DNA of 44,476 nt, taken from assembly GCA_021806125.1 (NCBI GenBank), contig JAJZYC010000001.1, positions 1-44,476 of the forward strand, written 5' to 3'. How positions within the stretch are numbered: position 1 is the stretch's first letter; each line of letters opens with the position of its first letter. Below are positions 33,363 to 41,913 of this stretch, piece by piece. The stretch is from a bacterium (GTDB taxonomy: Bacteria; SZUA-79; Acidulodesulfobacterales; Acidulodesulfobacteraceae). The notes under the pieces are model-generated. The model did no database searches. It was given only the letters and a program-made list of their open reading frames with translations, and was not told where the DNA came from. Both the position numbers and the translations under genes were made by a program.

Positions 33363-35060
33363 ATGAAAAAAAGATTTTCTTTGCCGGCATTAGTTATTAC
33401 AGTTGCAATTGCCGGTTTATTAACGTTAACAATGACGACTTCGTCTTATGCAGCGGCGCAGGCAGCTAATAAAGGAGTTTCATTTTCTCTGAGCGGCCAG
33501 TATATCGCAAGGGGATTCTGGGCGCAAAACCAAACGGAAGATTTTAATTCAAGCGCTGGTTTTCCTACAAACAACAGCTTTCAGGCTTTTACCCAGAGAT
33601 TAAGATTGAACGCAGCGCTTAACTATGGAACTGCCGGGGGCGGAATGCCTCTCGCAAGCATTTTGACGCAGTTTGATTTAACCAACGACTACAATCCGAC
33701 AGGTCTTGCTCCTAACGGATACGGCACGAACGGCTGGAGCACTTTAGGTTATACTGCCGCTCCGACGGGGTTTAACCATGATTTTAACACCTTCGGCTTG
33801 AGGCAGGCTTACCTTCGTTTAGTATCGCCTGTAGGCATGTGGATGGTCGGGCGTATGCCGGTTAAGTTCGGTTTGGGCATAGCGGTCAATACAAATGCCG
33901 ACGGATTGGGTGATTTTCTTCCCTTAAGCTCTGCAGATTTAGGCGTATTTCTCGGGGTTTTAATCGGTAACGAGACTACTTCGTATTCTTATTACCCTGC
34001 TACTGCTACCGGAGGAAATCAATATCCTGCGATTGCTACTCCCGCGATAAGCCCTTATTATACTCATATTCAGATGGGCACGATACCGACGCTCGAAGTT
34101 ATGATGCTTAAGCCCGTCAATCATTTTACGGGAAGCCTGTGGCTGACGGAAGCCCACTTAAACCAATTTACCGCTTTACCCGGTCCCTTCTATAATTCTA
34201 CTACAGGAACTTTTAATACGAGTGTCGATGAGAGCATATATTATCCTACAGCAAACGTAACATTCGGAGGACTATCGGGAACATATAACAGCGGGAAAGG
34301 AACTATAGTAAAAGGCGAATTTGATTATTTCAGGGGGCATATAATTGCTTCAAATGCTGCACTTAGCGGAATTCCAGCCGGATACACAGTTGCAGATATT
34401 TGTTCGGCATATCCTACCCAATGTCCTGTGCCTGTTATACCGTCAGGCAGCAACCAGTACGATGCGGTCAGCTCTTACGACTTATATTTAAGCGGTTCTC
34501 AGGCGATTAACGCCTCGATGCCTTTAACTTTAGGGGTTAAATTTGGAATAGGCGCTCCTATTGCAAACGGAGATTACAACTTTACATACTATTCTATGCA
34601 ACAGAATACAAGGACGCTTTTCGGAAATGTTCTAGGCAGCAATTGGCAGCCTATCATGATGTCGTCGCCTGGAATAGCCTATATATATACCTCAGCAAGC
34701 GCAACTGGAGCCAACCTTGCAAATAAGTGGGATCTTATGGTAGATTTAACCGAGCATCTTGGGAACGGAAATTCCCTCGAGGAAGCTGTCGTTCACGAGT
34801 CGTGGCTTAAAACGAGCATGAATATAACAGGCAATAATTACTCAACTCAGATGTTCGGCGGGTCAAATATAGGCAACGAATTCGACCTTGACTTTACGCA
34901 TCATTTTACAAAAACTTTAGCATGGCAGGCGTGGGGCGGATATGTGTGGACCGGAAGCGGCGTAGATTCATACAGTGCTACTTCAACTGGCGGAGTACCA
35001 TCCACAGCCACTCATAAAGATATTACGGCTCTTGGAACCGCCGTTATATTTAATTTCTAA
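33363..35060 (+). CDS. predicted outer-membrane beta-barrel (porin-like) protein
   Basis: This 565-residue secreted protein has a signal peptide ending near SSYAAAQA (about residue 31). Its mature part is rich in Gly, Ser, Thr, Tyr and Asn, with alternating amphipathic strands such as VSFSLSGQYIARGFW, LRQAYLRLVSPVGMWMVGRMP and KDITALGTAVIFNF. The last residue is Phe, as BAM-recognised barrels require. VGRMPVKFGLG recalls porins in which an ordered strand precedes the constriction. No named family was recognised; it is probably a major porin or substrate channel. It is monocistronic with a strong ribosome-binding site (AAGGAGG) and a strong terminator. Confidence 0.75.
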   Translation: MKKRFSLPALVITVAIAGLLTLTMTTSSYAAAQAANKGVSFSLSGQYIARGFWAQNQTEDFNSSAGFPTNNSFQAFTQRLRLNAALNYGTAGGGMPLASILTQFDLTNDYNPTGLAPNGYGTNGWSTLGYTAAPTGFNHDFNTFGLRQAYLRLVSPVGMWMVGRMPVKFGLGIAVNTNADGLGDFLPLSSADLGVFLGVLIGNETTSYSYYPATATGGNQYPAIATPAISPYYTHIQMGTIPTLEVMMLKPVNHFTGSLWLTEAHLNQFTALPGPFYNSTTGTFNTSVDESIYYPTANVTFGGLSGTYNSGKGTIVKGEFDYFRGHIIASNAALSGIPAGYTVADICSAYPTQCPVPVIPSGSNQYDAVSSYDLYLSGSQAINASMPLTLGVKFGIGAPIANGDYNFTYYSMQQNTRTLFGNVLGSNWQPIMMSSPGIAYIYTSASATGANLANKWDLMVDLTEHLGNGNSLEEAVVHESWLKTSMNITGNNYSTQMFGGSNIGNEFDLDFTHHFTKTLAWQAWGGYVWTGSGVDSYSATSTGGVPSTATHKDITALGTAVIFNF

Positions 35061-35106
35061 TAATTGCAAAGCAAAAGTCGATAGTTCAGGTTTAATAAGT
35101 GACTAT

Positions 35107-35149
35107 AAAACCCCCTGAAGCAAATAAGCTTCAGGGGGTTTTTATTTTT
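35107..35149 (+). terminator. strong intrinsic terminator of the porin-like gene
   Basis: ACCCCCTGAAGC and GCTTCAGGGGGT form a 12-bp perfect stem (35110-35121 and 35128-35139), extended by AAA/TTT, with the 6-base loop AAATAA and a T-rich tail. Confidence 0.93.
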
Positions 35150-35196
35150 GTATAGCGGATTATTATAATTATAGGAGTAGCTTTTAGTACAGCTTA

Positions 35197-35244
35197 AAAG
35201 GCGGCGGCATTCTGTGTGGGAATTCACGACTGAATGCCGCCTTT
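35197..35244 (-). terminator. hairpin terminator of the symporter operon
   Basis: GGCGGCATTC (35203-35212) and GAATGCCGCC (35232-35241) form a 10-bp stem with a 19-base loop. Read on the minus strand it follows the symporter stop by about 26 bases and is succeeded by CTTTTAAG, a weak T-tract. Together with the opposite terminator it insulates the convergent units. Confidence 0.65.
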
Positions 35245-35269
35245 ATAAAGAGCTATTAAAACTTTGTAA

Positions 35270-36775
35270 TTACTGTTTCCTGAAGGCTCCGGCAACAATG
35301 GACCAACACACGGTAACGGCAAGATTTAAAATAAGCGCAATGAGCGCTACATACAGTAATCCGTACGGTGTTTTCATAAAGGTAGTAACTATCGCATGTC
35401 CCGCGTTGGCCCGAAGCACGAAATATATGCCAGAAAATGTTCCTACAAACCAGCCTGCAATCAAAGCGTTTTTGTCTAACCATTTCGTGTATAAACCTAT
35501 AAATATAGGTGGAAGGGTCTGCACTATAAGTATCCCTCCAAGTAGTTGAAGCTGTATCGAATATGTTTCGGGAACTAAAAAAACAAAACCTAATGCTAGA
35601 AACTTAAAAATTACCGACGACCATTTTGCTATTTTAGTTTCCGATTCGCTGCTAAGGCTAGGTACAAATTCTTTTATAACATTTCTAGTCAAAAGGTTAG
35701 CCTGGGATATAGCCATAATTGCCGCCGGCACTAATCCTCCGATGAAAATCCCCAGAAAAGCGAAACCTGTAAACCACGAAGGCATCGTAGATTGAATTAA
35801 AGCAGGAACAACGAGGGTTCCATTACTCCCTACCGTTTTTAGCGCTTCCGGAACGGCATATACAAGTACTCCGAATAATGCAAGGAAAGCAAGCCCGAGA
35901 CCGTATATAGGCAAAAGCGCAGTACTCAATCTGACGCTTTTGGCGCTTTTGGCGCTCAGCACGCCGTTAATAGCATGAGGATAAAGATACAGGGCAAACG
36001 CGCTCAATATAAACAGGCTTATATATGCATTGACGAGCACCGGCGGCAGAGTCGCGTAATCCACCGGAGGCTTTTTCCCCGCCCCCATATGTCCCGCGAC
36101 CGCAAAGGCATGAGAAAAACCGCCGTAAGCGAGAGGAACAAAAATTATAATAACTATAACCGTTATTAAAATTATTACGTCTTTCATAACGGCGGTTAGA
36201 ACCGCCCCCCTGATTCCGCTCCAGTAGGTAAATACGGCAAGTATTACAAATGAAATTATCAGGGCGGTTTCACTGATAGTCTTAACGTCCCCGAACGGCA
36301 GAAGCATAACCTGAAGTACGGCTCTCATACCGACTATCTGTAGAGCTATATAAGGCAGTTCTGCCACAATTCCCGTAAGGGCAATCAATACGGCAAGCGT
36401 TTTACTGTTAAATTTGTCTCTTACGAAATCGACCGCGGTTATGTAGCCTTTCTCTTTAGAAACTTTCCATAGGCTCGGCATTACCACCATGGCCATTCCG
36501 AATGTAGCCATAACATAAGGAACCGCAAAAAAGAAAATGCTTCCTTTAGCGAATACGCCAGACGGTACAGCTATAAAAGTATAAGCCGTGTATATGTCTG
36601 CCCCTACTAAAAACCACATAAGGAAAGTGCCGATCTTATTGCCGGACAATGCCCATTCATGGAGAATATTCATATCCCCCTTTCTCCAGTTTGCGGCTTT
36701 AAAACCGATTATAACAAAAACCAGAAATAAAGCGGCAAAAACAAACAGTGTAATCATAGTATTTAGACTAATCAT
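35270..36775 (-). CDS. sodium:solute symporter family permease (MctP-like)
   Basis: This 501-residue integral membrane protein has about 13 helices. The SSS signature regions include GNKIGTFLMWFLVGADIYTAYTFIAVPSGV and GIFIGGLVPAAIMAISQANLLTRN. Family members import sodium- or proton-coupled monocarboxylates, proline, pantothenate or acetate. The DUF3311 partner and the N-terminal sequence fit the monocarboxylate-permease (MctP) branch best. It overlaps the small partner gene by 4 bases (ATGA). A sensor kinase gene lies divergently upstream. Substrate assignment is inference. Confidence 0.85.
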   Translation of the reverse strand: MISLNTMITLFVFAALFLVFVIIGFKAANWRKGDMNILHEWALSGNKIGTFLMWFLVGADIYTAYTFIAVPSGVFAKGSIFFFAVPYVMATFGMAMVVMPSLWKVSKEKGYITAVDFVRDKFNSKTLAVLIALTGIVAELPYIALQIVGMRAVLQVMLLPFGDVKTISETALIISFVILAVFTYWSGIRGAVLTAVMKDVIILITVIVIIIFVPLAYGGFSHAFAVAGHMGAGKKPPVDYATLPPVLVNAYISLFILSAFALYLYPHAINGVLSAKSAKSVRLSTALLPIYGLGLAFLALFGVLVYAVPEALKTVGSNGTLVVPALIQSTMPSWFTGFAFLGIFIGGLVPAAIMAISQANLLTRNVIKEFVPSLSSESETKIAKWSSVIFKFLALGFVFLVPETYSIQLQLLGGILIVQTLPPIFIGLYTKWLDKNALIAGWFVGTFSGIYFVLRANAGHAIVTTFMKTPYGLLYVALIALILNLAVTVCWSIVAGAFRKQ

Positions 36776-36981
36776 AGGTCGTCGCCTCCTTTTTCTTTAG
36801 AAATTAACCTTGAGGCAGCTGAGTATAATACTGTGGCTATAACGAGCCATAAGGTTTGAAACCAGTAGAAAAACGGCATTCCAAGAAACGTCGGCTCTAC
36901 CCGGTTATACAAAGGAACTGCGGCTAGAACTACTATGGGAATAATAATCAGTATTCCCGCCAATAGATAACCCTTTTTCAT
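36772..36981 (-). CDS. DUF3311 small membrane protein, symporter partner
   Basis: The 69-residue protein has two TM helices (about 5-24 and 39-61) and the core PLYNRVEPTFLGMPFFYWFQTLW, which matches DUF3311. Such proteins are almost always encoded directly before SSS-family symporters and are presumed accessory subunits. Its stop overlaps the symporter start. The ribosome-binding site GGGAGG lies 6 bases before the ATG. Confidence 0.88.
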   Translation of the reverse strand: MKKGYLLAGILIIIPIVVLAAVPLYNRVEPTFLGMPFFYWFQTLWLVIATVLYSAASRLISKEKGGDDL

Positions 36982-37026
36982 AAAATCCTCCCTGTGTTTA
37001 ATTAAAAATTATAATTTATAATTTTA

Positions 37027-37055
37027 TATATATATTAAATATATTTAATTATCAA
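37027..37055 (-). promoter_or_regulatory. candidate promoter of the DUF3311-symporter operon
   Basis: Read on the minus strand, TTGATA (37055-37050) and TATATA (37032-37027) are 17 bases apart, about 45 bases ahead of the DUF3311 gene. The spacer contains an AT-only palindrome. The region is AT-rich, so a chance match is possible. Confidence 0.45.
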
Positions 37056-37151
37056 GCCAAAAAAACGCCTGAAATATTTAATTCCGATTCCGCACCGTAT
37101 TTCCGTTACATAATATAGATTTAAAACAACCGTTATGATAAAATTTTATAA

Positions 37152-38705
37152 ATGAAGATTATTGCCCATGCTATAAAAAATTTAAGCATTAAATGGAAAA
37201 TATTAATAGGGGCTTTTGCAGTTTTTTTCTTTACAATTTTTATCAGCGATGGAGTATTTCTTTATACCATTTATAAAACGCTCTCGTATCGCAACTACGT
37301 AAACGACGAAAGGCTGGCGGACAGTTTAATTCCGGAGATAGCTTATTCGCTGTATTATAATAAAGCCTCCAATGCGGGATATATAAAAAAAAATCTTCAA
37401 TACGATATAAAAAACTACAAAATCATAAAAGGAATAGGATTATATAACTATAAAGGAAAATTAACGGAAAAATGCGGCGTATTGTACGGCGATTATAAAA
37501 CAATAATAACAAATAAGAAAAACAATAAAGATAACGGCTATAATTCAGAGTTAATAAATATTATTAAGAATATGGAAGTTCAATTTACCCTTATGGGAAC
37601 TAACTTTTACGGATATAAAGGATATAAAAAGTCTTCCATGCAATATCCGATGCTCATTAAAAAAATTAAATACGGCGGCAAGCAATTAGGATTTGTATCT
37701 ATAGAGTTTAATTTAAAAAAAGAAATTAAATCTACCGATAACCGTGTTTTTTGGGTCGGAGTAAGATTTATGTCGATTGCTTTGTTTTTTGTAGCCGCCG
37801 GATTGATAATTTTTTATTATATATCGTCTATAATAACCAATCCGCTAAGCGATATAAAAGAAAATATAAAAAAAATAAAAGAAGGCGATTACGATATAAA
37901 TTTCGATAAGCGCTTTAACGACGAAATAGGCGACGTCATGGACGCTCTCGGCTCTATGGCGCTTTCGATAAAAGAGTATATTGCTGAGGTCGAATCGATG
38001 AATAAGGAAAAGAACGAGCTTTACTGCATGGCTGTAATGGGAGAGCTGTCGGCGAATATTGCGCACGAAGTTAAAAACGCAATATACGTTATTTCTTCGG
38101 CAAACGAATATATATCTCAGGAAACAAAGAATAAAATAGTACTTGAGTTTACGGGTATAATAAACAAAGAAGTTAAACGGTTAAATAAAATGTCAGTCGA
38201 GTTTTTAAGCTTTGCGAAACAGAGAAATCCTGTTTTTGCCGCCGTAGATATAAATAAGCTTCTTGAAGATTCTATAAGAATACTTAAATTTGAAGCTGAA
38301 AATTCTAAAATAAAATTGATTCAAAAGAATATTGATTATAATCTTCCGCCGGTTCGTGCGGATGCGGAAATGCTTAAACAAGTTATTTTAAATTTAATTA
38401 TTAACGCAATAGATAAAAAATATAGATCCGATAATAAGTTAATAGAAATAAGGGTGTTTTCAAAGAGGGGTTTCGTCAATATAGAAATTGCCGATAATGG
38501 AGAACCTATAACGGCGGAAAATATCTGGAAAATATTTAATCCGTTTTTTACGACTAAAAATGCCGGTTCCGGTCTCGGTCTTCCTATATCTTTGCGTATA
38601 GTTAAACTTCACGGCGGAAACATAAAAGTTTTTAGCGAAGAGGGTAAAACCGTTTTTACTATTATTATACCAGCCGGCAATGCAGGGAAGATAATAAATA
38701 ATTAA
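37152..38705 (+). CDS. membrane sensor histidine kinase (NtrB-type partner)
   Basis: This 517-residue kinase has TM1 at about 17-42, an extracytoplasmic domain at about 43-200 (single-Cache size, rich in Tyr, Lys and Asn), and TM2 at about 202-227. A HAMP follows (NPLSDIKENIKKIKEGDYD), then a HisKA with phosphoacceptor H305 in ELSANIAHEVKNAI and an ATPase domain (NLIINAIDKK, DNGEPI, GSGLGLPISLRIVKLHGG). The H-box with HEVKN is of the kind that pairs with NtrC-type regulators, and such a regulator gene follows 28 bases later. It may sense a periplasmic sulfur compound or carboxylate, given its two neighbours. The ligand is unknown. Confidence 0.9.
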   Translation: MKIIAHAIKNLSIKWKILIGAFAVFFFTIFISDGVFLYTIYKTLSYRNYVNDERLADSLIPEIAYSLYYNKASNAGYIKKNLQYDIKNYKIIKGIGLYNYKGKLTEKCGVLYGDYKTIITNKKNNKDNGYNSELINIIKNMEVQFTLMGTNFYGYKGYKKSSMQYPMLIKKIKYGGKQLGFVSIEFNLKKEIKSTDNRVFWVGVRFMSIALFFVAAGLIIFYYISSIITNPLSDIKENIKKIKEGDYDINFDKRFNDEIGDVMDALGSMALSIKEYIAEVESMNKEKNELYCMAVMGELSANIAHEVKNAIYVISSANEYISQETKNKIVLEFTGIINKEVKRLNKMSVEFLSFAKQRNPVFAAVDINKLLEDSIRILKFEAENSKIKLIQKNIDYNLPPVRADAEMLKQVILNLIINAIDKKYRSDNKLIEIRVFSKRGFVNIEIADNGEPITAENIWKIFNPFFTTKNAGSGLGLPISLRIVKLHGGNIKVFSEEGKTVFTIIIPAGNAGKIINN

Positions 38706-38733
38706 CCGAAAAGCAAAAATAAAGAGCGGGCAT

Positions 38734-40158
38734 ATGAACGCGACCGATAAAAATAAAAAATTACTTTTAATAGACGACGAGAAGAATCTTCTCAGGGTCG
38801 TGAGCCTTAATCTTGCAAAATACGGGTTCTCGGTAGATACGGCTCTTAGCGCCGAAGAGGCGCTAAGGCTATTTAATAATAACAGTTATGATGCTATAAT
38901 TTGCGACCTTCGTCTTGGCGGTATGAGCGGCATAGAATTATTGACTAAAGTAAGAGATGCAGACAAAGAAAGAAATAAAAATACGGTATTTATCGTGATA
39001 ACGGCATTCGGAACGATTAAGCAGGCTGTTGAAGCAATAAAGCTCGGAGCTGACGATTTTATATCGAAGCCCGTGGATATAAGCAGCCTGGTAGAAAATA
39101 TAGATTTAGCCCTGCGGAGAAGGAATTATGCAAAAATAAACGATTTTGAACTTCAGAAAGATTTTGACTTAAATGAAAATATTTTTGAAGATTTTATTTT
39201 TAAAAGCTCTGCAATGAATGAAATTTTAAACGAGGTCAAGCTGACGTCAAAATCAGCCTCTAATGTTCTTATAACGGGAGAAACGGGAACAGGCAAGGAG
39301 GTGCTGGCAAAAGTTATCCATATTATTTCGGAAAGAAACGGAGAATTTGTTCCGATAAATTTGAGCGCAATTCCGGAAGGACTTATGGAAAGCGAACTTT
39401 TTGGATTTGAAAAGGGAGCATTTACCGGCGCCGTTGCAAGCAGGCAAGGAAAATTTGAAACGGCGAACGGCGGGACTCTTTTTTTGGATGAAATTGCTGA
39501 TATGCCCATATCTATGCAGGTGAAACTCCTAAGAGTAATTCAGGATAAGGAGTTTTCAAGAATAGGTTCTAACGAAAAAATAAAACTTAACGCAAAAATA
39601 ATATCCGCTACAAATATACCGTTAGAGAATGCCGTTATTGAAAGGAAGTTTAGGGAGGATCTTTTTTACAGAATTAATGTTCTGCATTTTAAAATTCCGC
39701 CTTTAAGGGAAAGAAAAGAAGATATTATCCCTCTTGCAAATTTTTTTGTTAAAAAATATTGCGTTATCAATAAAAAAAATATAAGCAATATAACCGATTC
39801 TGCTATAAATCTCTTGAAAAATTATACGTTTCCCGGAAACATAAGGGAGTTGGAAAACATAATTGAAAGAGCCGTAGTGGTTTCCACTTCGGATTCTATA
39901 ATGCCGGTTCATCTGCCGAAAACATTAGCTGAGGATAGCGGCGACGGTGATGCCGAAAAATTTAGATATGCCGACGCTGCTTCCGAAAACTATGATAATA
40001 AAATAAATATAAATCTTGACGGGCTTGAAATGGAGCTAATAAAGAATACTCTTGAAAAAAATAATTATAATCAAACCAAAACAGCTGCATCGCTAGGTAT
40101 TACCAGAAAAAGGCTTATCACAAAAATAAAAAAATATAATCTTTTTTCCGATAAATAA
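38734..40158 (+). CDS. NtrC-family sigma-54-dependent response regulator
   Basis: This 474-residue activator has a receiver domain (D58 in IICDLRLGGMSG, K112 in ISKP), an AAA+ domain (Walker A GETGTGKE at 182-189, the sigma-54-contact loop GAFTGA at 228-233, Walker B GTLFLDEIAD, and the FREDLFYRINV segment), and a Fis-type helix-turn-helix at about 430-470 (NNYNQTKTAASLGITRKRLITKIKKY). It is paired with the preceding kinase. A sigma-54 promoter with a palindromic upstream site lies directly downstream, ahead of soxV, making that a likely target. Confidence 0.95.
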   Translation: MNATDKNKKLLLIDDEKNLLRVVSLNLAKYGFSVDTALSAEEALRLFNNNSYDAIICDLRLGGMSGIELLTKVRDADKERNKNTVFIVITAFGTIKQAVEAIKLGADDFISKPVDISSLVENIDLALRRRNYAKINDFELQKDFDLNENIFEDFIFKSSAMNEILNEVKLTSKSASNVLITGETGTGKEVLAKVIHIISERNGEFVPINLSAIPEGLMESELFGFEKGAFTGAVASRQGKFETANGGTLFLDEIADMPISMQVKLLRVIQDKEFSRIGSNEKIKLNAKIISATNIPLENAVIERKFREDLFYRINVLHFKIPPLRERKEDIIPLANFFVKKYCVINKKNISNITDSAINLLKNYTFPGNIRELENIIERAVVVSTSDSIMPVHLPKTLAEDSGDGDAEKFRYADAASENYDNKININLDGLEMELIKNTLEKNNYNQTKTAASLGITRKRLITKIKKYNLFSDK

Positions 40159-40224
40159 AATAAATTTAACCCATTTATATTTTAAACATATTTAACTCCG
40201 ATTTTTTTCTCCCATTTCTTTTTT

Positions 40225-40241
40225 TGTCCATTTCAGAACAT
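40225..40241 (+). promoter_or_regulatory. second, imperfect activator site
   Basis: TGTCC-N6-GAACA lies 33 bases (about three helical turns) upstream of the centre of the perfect palindrome at 40252-40279 and shares its TTGTCCA arm. Such tandem helically phased sites are usual for NtrC-type activators. The assignment is inference. Confidence 0.4.
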
Positions 40242-40251
40242 TTAATATTAA

Positions 40252-40279
40252 TATAGTTGTCCAAAAATGGACAACTATA
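40252..40279. promoter_or_regulatory. 12-bp perfect inverted repeat, candidate sigma-54 enhancer
   Basis: TATAGTTGTCCA and TGGACAACTATA flank AAAA. The dyad centre is about 85 bases before the predicted start of the sigma-54 promoter at 40325, the normal enhancer distance. It probably binds the Fis-domain dimer of the NtrC-type regulator encoded just upstream. Lacking a T-run, and sitting before a promoter, it is unlikely to be a terminator. Confidence 0.65.
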
Positions 40280-40324
40280 AAATTGCTATTCAAAGAAATA
40301 GAGGTTTCAAGCTATTTTTAAATA

Positions 40325-40340
40325 TGGCATTATTTTTGCA
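40325..40340 (+). promoter_or_regulatory. sigma-54 (-24/-12) promoter of soxV
   Basis: TGGCATTATTTTTGCA matches the consensus TGGCAC-N5-TTGCA at all core positions, with GG at 40326-40327 and GC at 40338-40339 in the required spacing. Transcription should start near 40351, about 48 bases before the soxV ATG. Confidence 0.75.
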
Positions 40341-40398
40341 TGTATAAGTTAGATTTGGTTTATTAAAATTACAAATATAAATATAAAAGGTGAATCAA

Positions 40399-41127
40399 AT
40401 GGGATTAGATTTAAACATTACGTTAGCCGTTGCTTTTTTCGGCGGCATACTTGCGTTTTTTTCTCCTTGCGTTATTCCTCTCATACCAGGCTATATATCT
40501 TTTATTAGCGGAGTCGGCATGGAAGGGTTAATTTCCGAAAAAAAAGACTATAAAATAATCCTTAAAGTTTTTATAGCGTCTATTTCTTTTGTTATCGGTT
40601 TTTCCATTATATTTGTTGCATTAGGAATGGGATCCGAAACAATTTTCGGCAATCTTCTGAAATCGCATCTCGGCTTAGTAAGAATTATAGGCGGCATAGT
40701 AATAATTATTTTCGGATTATACTGCATGGGAGTTTTTAAAATAGGCTTTTTAAACAGGGAACTAAATTTTCTTCCGTGGAAGAAAAAAGGAGGAATTATA
40801 TTCGGCTCTCTTTTTCTCGGAATTGCATTTGCGGTAGGCTGGACTCCCTGTATAGGACCGATTCTTGCGTCCATTCTTCTTTATACATCTATGGGCGCTT
40901 CCCTTGCAAAATCGGCCGAACTTTTGTCGGTATTCAGCATTGGGCTTGGAATACCGTTTATCCTAACGGGGCTTTTTATTACATATTTTATTGCCTTTTT
41001 TAAAAAAATAAAATCTCATCTTAATTTATTTTCCATAATTTCCGGGATTTTTTTGATATTAATGGGGATACTAACGCTTACCGGAAATTTTGAGGCTATT
41101 TCGCAATATATTATAGGTAAATTTTAA
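40399..41127 (+). CDS. soxV: CcdA/SoxV-like thiol-disulfide transmembrane transporter
   Basis: This six-helix membrane protein moves reducing equivalents from cytoplasmic thioredoxin to periplasmic thiols. The conserved redox cysteines are C24 (FFSPCVIPLIPGY) and C151 (GWTPCIGPILAS). The ATG at 40399 is chosen over the GTG at 40390 because AAAGGTG is then a well-placed ribosome-binding site, which gives 242 residues. CcdA homologues can serve cytochrome c maturation, but here a thioredoxin gene and soxYZB follow, as with soxVW of Paracoccus. Its likely role is re-reducing SoxY or SoxW. It is driven by a predicted sigma-54 promoter. Confidence 0.85.
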   Translation: MGLDLNITLAVAFFGGILAFFSPCVIPLIPGYISFISGVGMEGLISEKKDYKIILKVFIASISFVIGFSIIFVALGMGSETIFGNLLKSHLGLVRIIGGIVIIIFGLYCMGVFKIGFLNRELNFLPWKKKGGIIFGSLFLGIAFAVGWTPCIGPILASILLYTSMGASLAKSAELLSVFSIGLGIPFILTGLFITYFIAFFKKIKSHLNLFSIISGIFLILMGILTLTGNFEAISQYIIGKF

Positions 41128-41241
41128 AATTATTATAATGAAGTTCAAGATAGGGCATAAGCCGCTAATCTACATCAGAATTTACATATAAAGGAAACAT
41201 CTAAACATTTTCTATTGCGGAATTAACCTAAGGAAATATAG

Positions 41242-41270
41242 TTGACAGCCATATAAAATAAAAGTATTAT
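41242..41270 (+). promoter_or_regulatory. sigma-70-type promoter upstream of soxW
   Basis: A perfect -35 TTGACA (41242-41247), 17 bases and TATTAT (41265-41270) precede soxW by about 45 bases. The soxWYZ-DUF302-soxB genes can thus be expressed apart from soxV. Confidence 0.65.
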
Positions 41271-41315
41271 AATTATATAATATTATAAAATACAATAATA
41301 TCAATATATAATAAT

Positions 41316-41855
41316 ATGTTAATATTAAAATATATAAATGTTGTAGCGGCAATATTATTTTTATCCGTATCGTTATCATTGATTTCGTCGTCGGGAAGAG
41401 CTTACGCCGGCGGTCAAAGCAATGCAAATTCGATAAATTGGGAAAACCTTACCGTGGCAATAAAAAATAACAAGTTGCATAAAAAAGTTTTTTTACTGCA
41501 CTTTTATTTCCCTACCTGCGGATATTGTATCAGGATGGACAAACATGTATTTAGCCGCAAAAGCGTAATAAATTTTGTCAATAAAAATTTTCATCCCGTA
41601 CTGATAAATATTTACGGCAATAAAAAGATTTTATATTTTAACGGCGCTTATTTAACGGAAAAGCAGTTGGCTGCAAAATTTAACATTACCGGAGTTCCGG
41701 CGGAGATTTTTTTTACCCCCCATTATCGTAAAATATTTCTGCTCCCGGGTTACTGGAAAAAAAGCGACTTTATGATGGTATCGAGTTGGGTTGCTTCAGG
41801 TAAATATAAAATAGAAAGTTTGAGAAAATTTTCGCAAAATTATAATAGTAGATGA
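41316..41855 (+). CDS. soxW: periplasmic thioredoxin-like protein (SoxW-like)
   Basis: This 179-residue exported thioredoxin-fold protein has a signal segment (about 8-31, ending GRAYA) and the active site FPTCGYCIRMDKHVF with C68 and C71. The cis-proline loop is ITGVPAEIFF. The sequence NKNFHPVLINIYGNK resembles thioredoxin-like proteins encoded in sox clusters. It should receive electrons from the CcdA-like SoxV and keep SoxY or other periplasmic thiols reduced. It starts 188 bases after soxV with its own promoter and 58 bases before soxY. Confidence 0.82.
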   Translation: MLILKYINVVAAILFLSVSLSLISSSGRAYAGGQSNANSINWENLTVAIKNNKLHKKVFLLHFYFPTCGYCIRMDKHVFSRKSVINFVNKNFHPVLINIYGNKKILYFNGAYLTEKQLAAKFNITGVPAEIFFTPHYRKIFLLPGYWKKSDFMMVSSWVASGKYKIESLRKFSQNYNSR

Positions 41856-41913
41856 TGCTATCGAATTACTTTAATATTGTTAACTTTAATTATTTTTTAA
41901 GGAGGTTTTAAAA

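Noticed and set aside
40252..40279. Palindrome as terminator of the activator gene
   Set aside because: The stem is followed by AAAATTGC rather than a T-run and is positioned like an enhancer for the -24/-12 site.
41212..41427. Minus-strand ORF rich in Ile, Leu and Tyr
   Set aside because: It is low-complexity, AT-driven, and lies over the soxW promoter and signal-peptide coding region.
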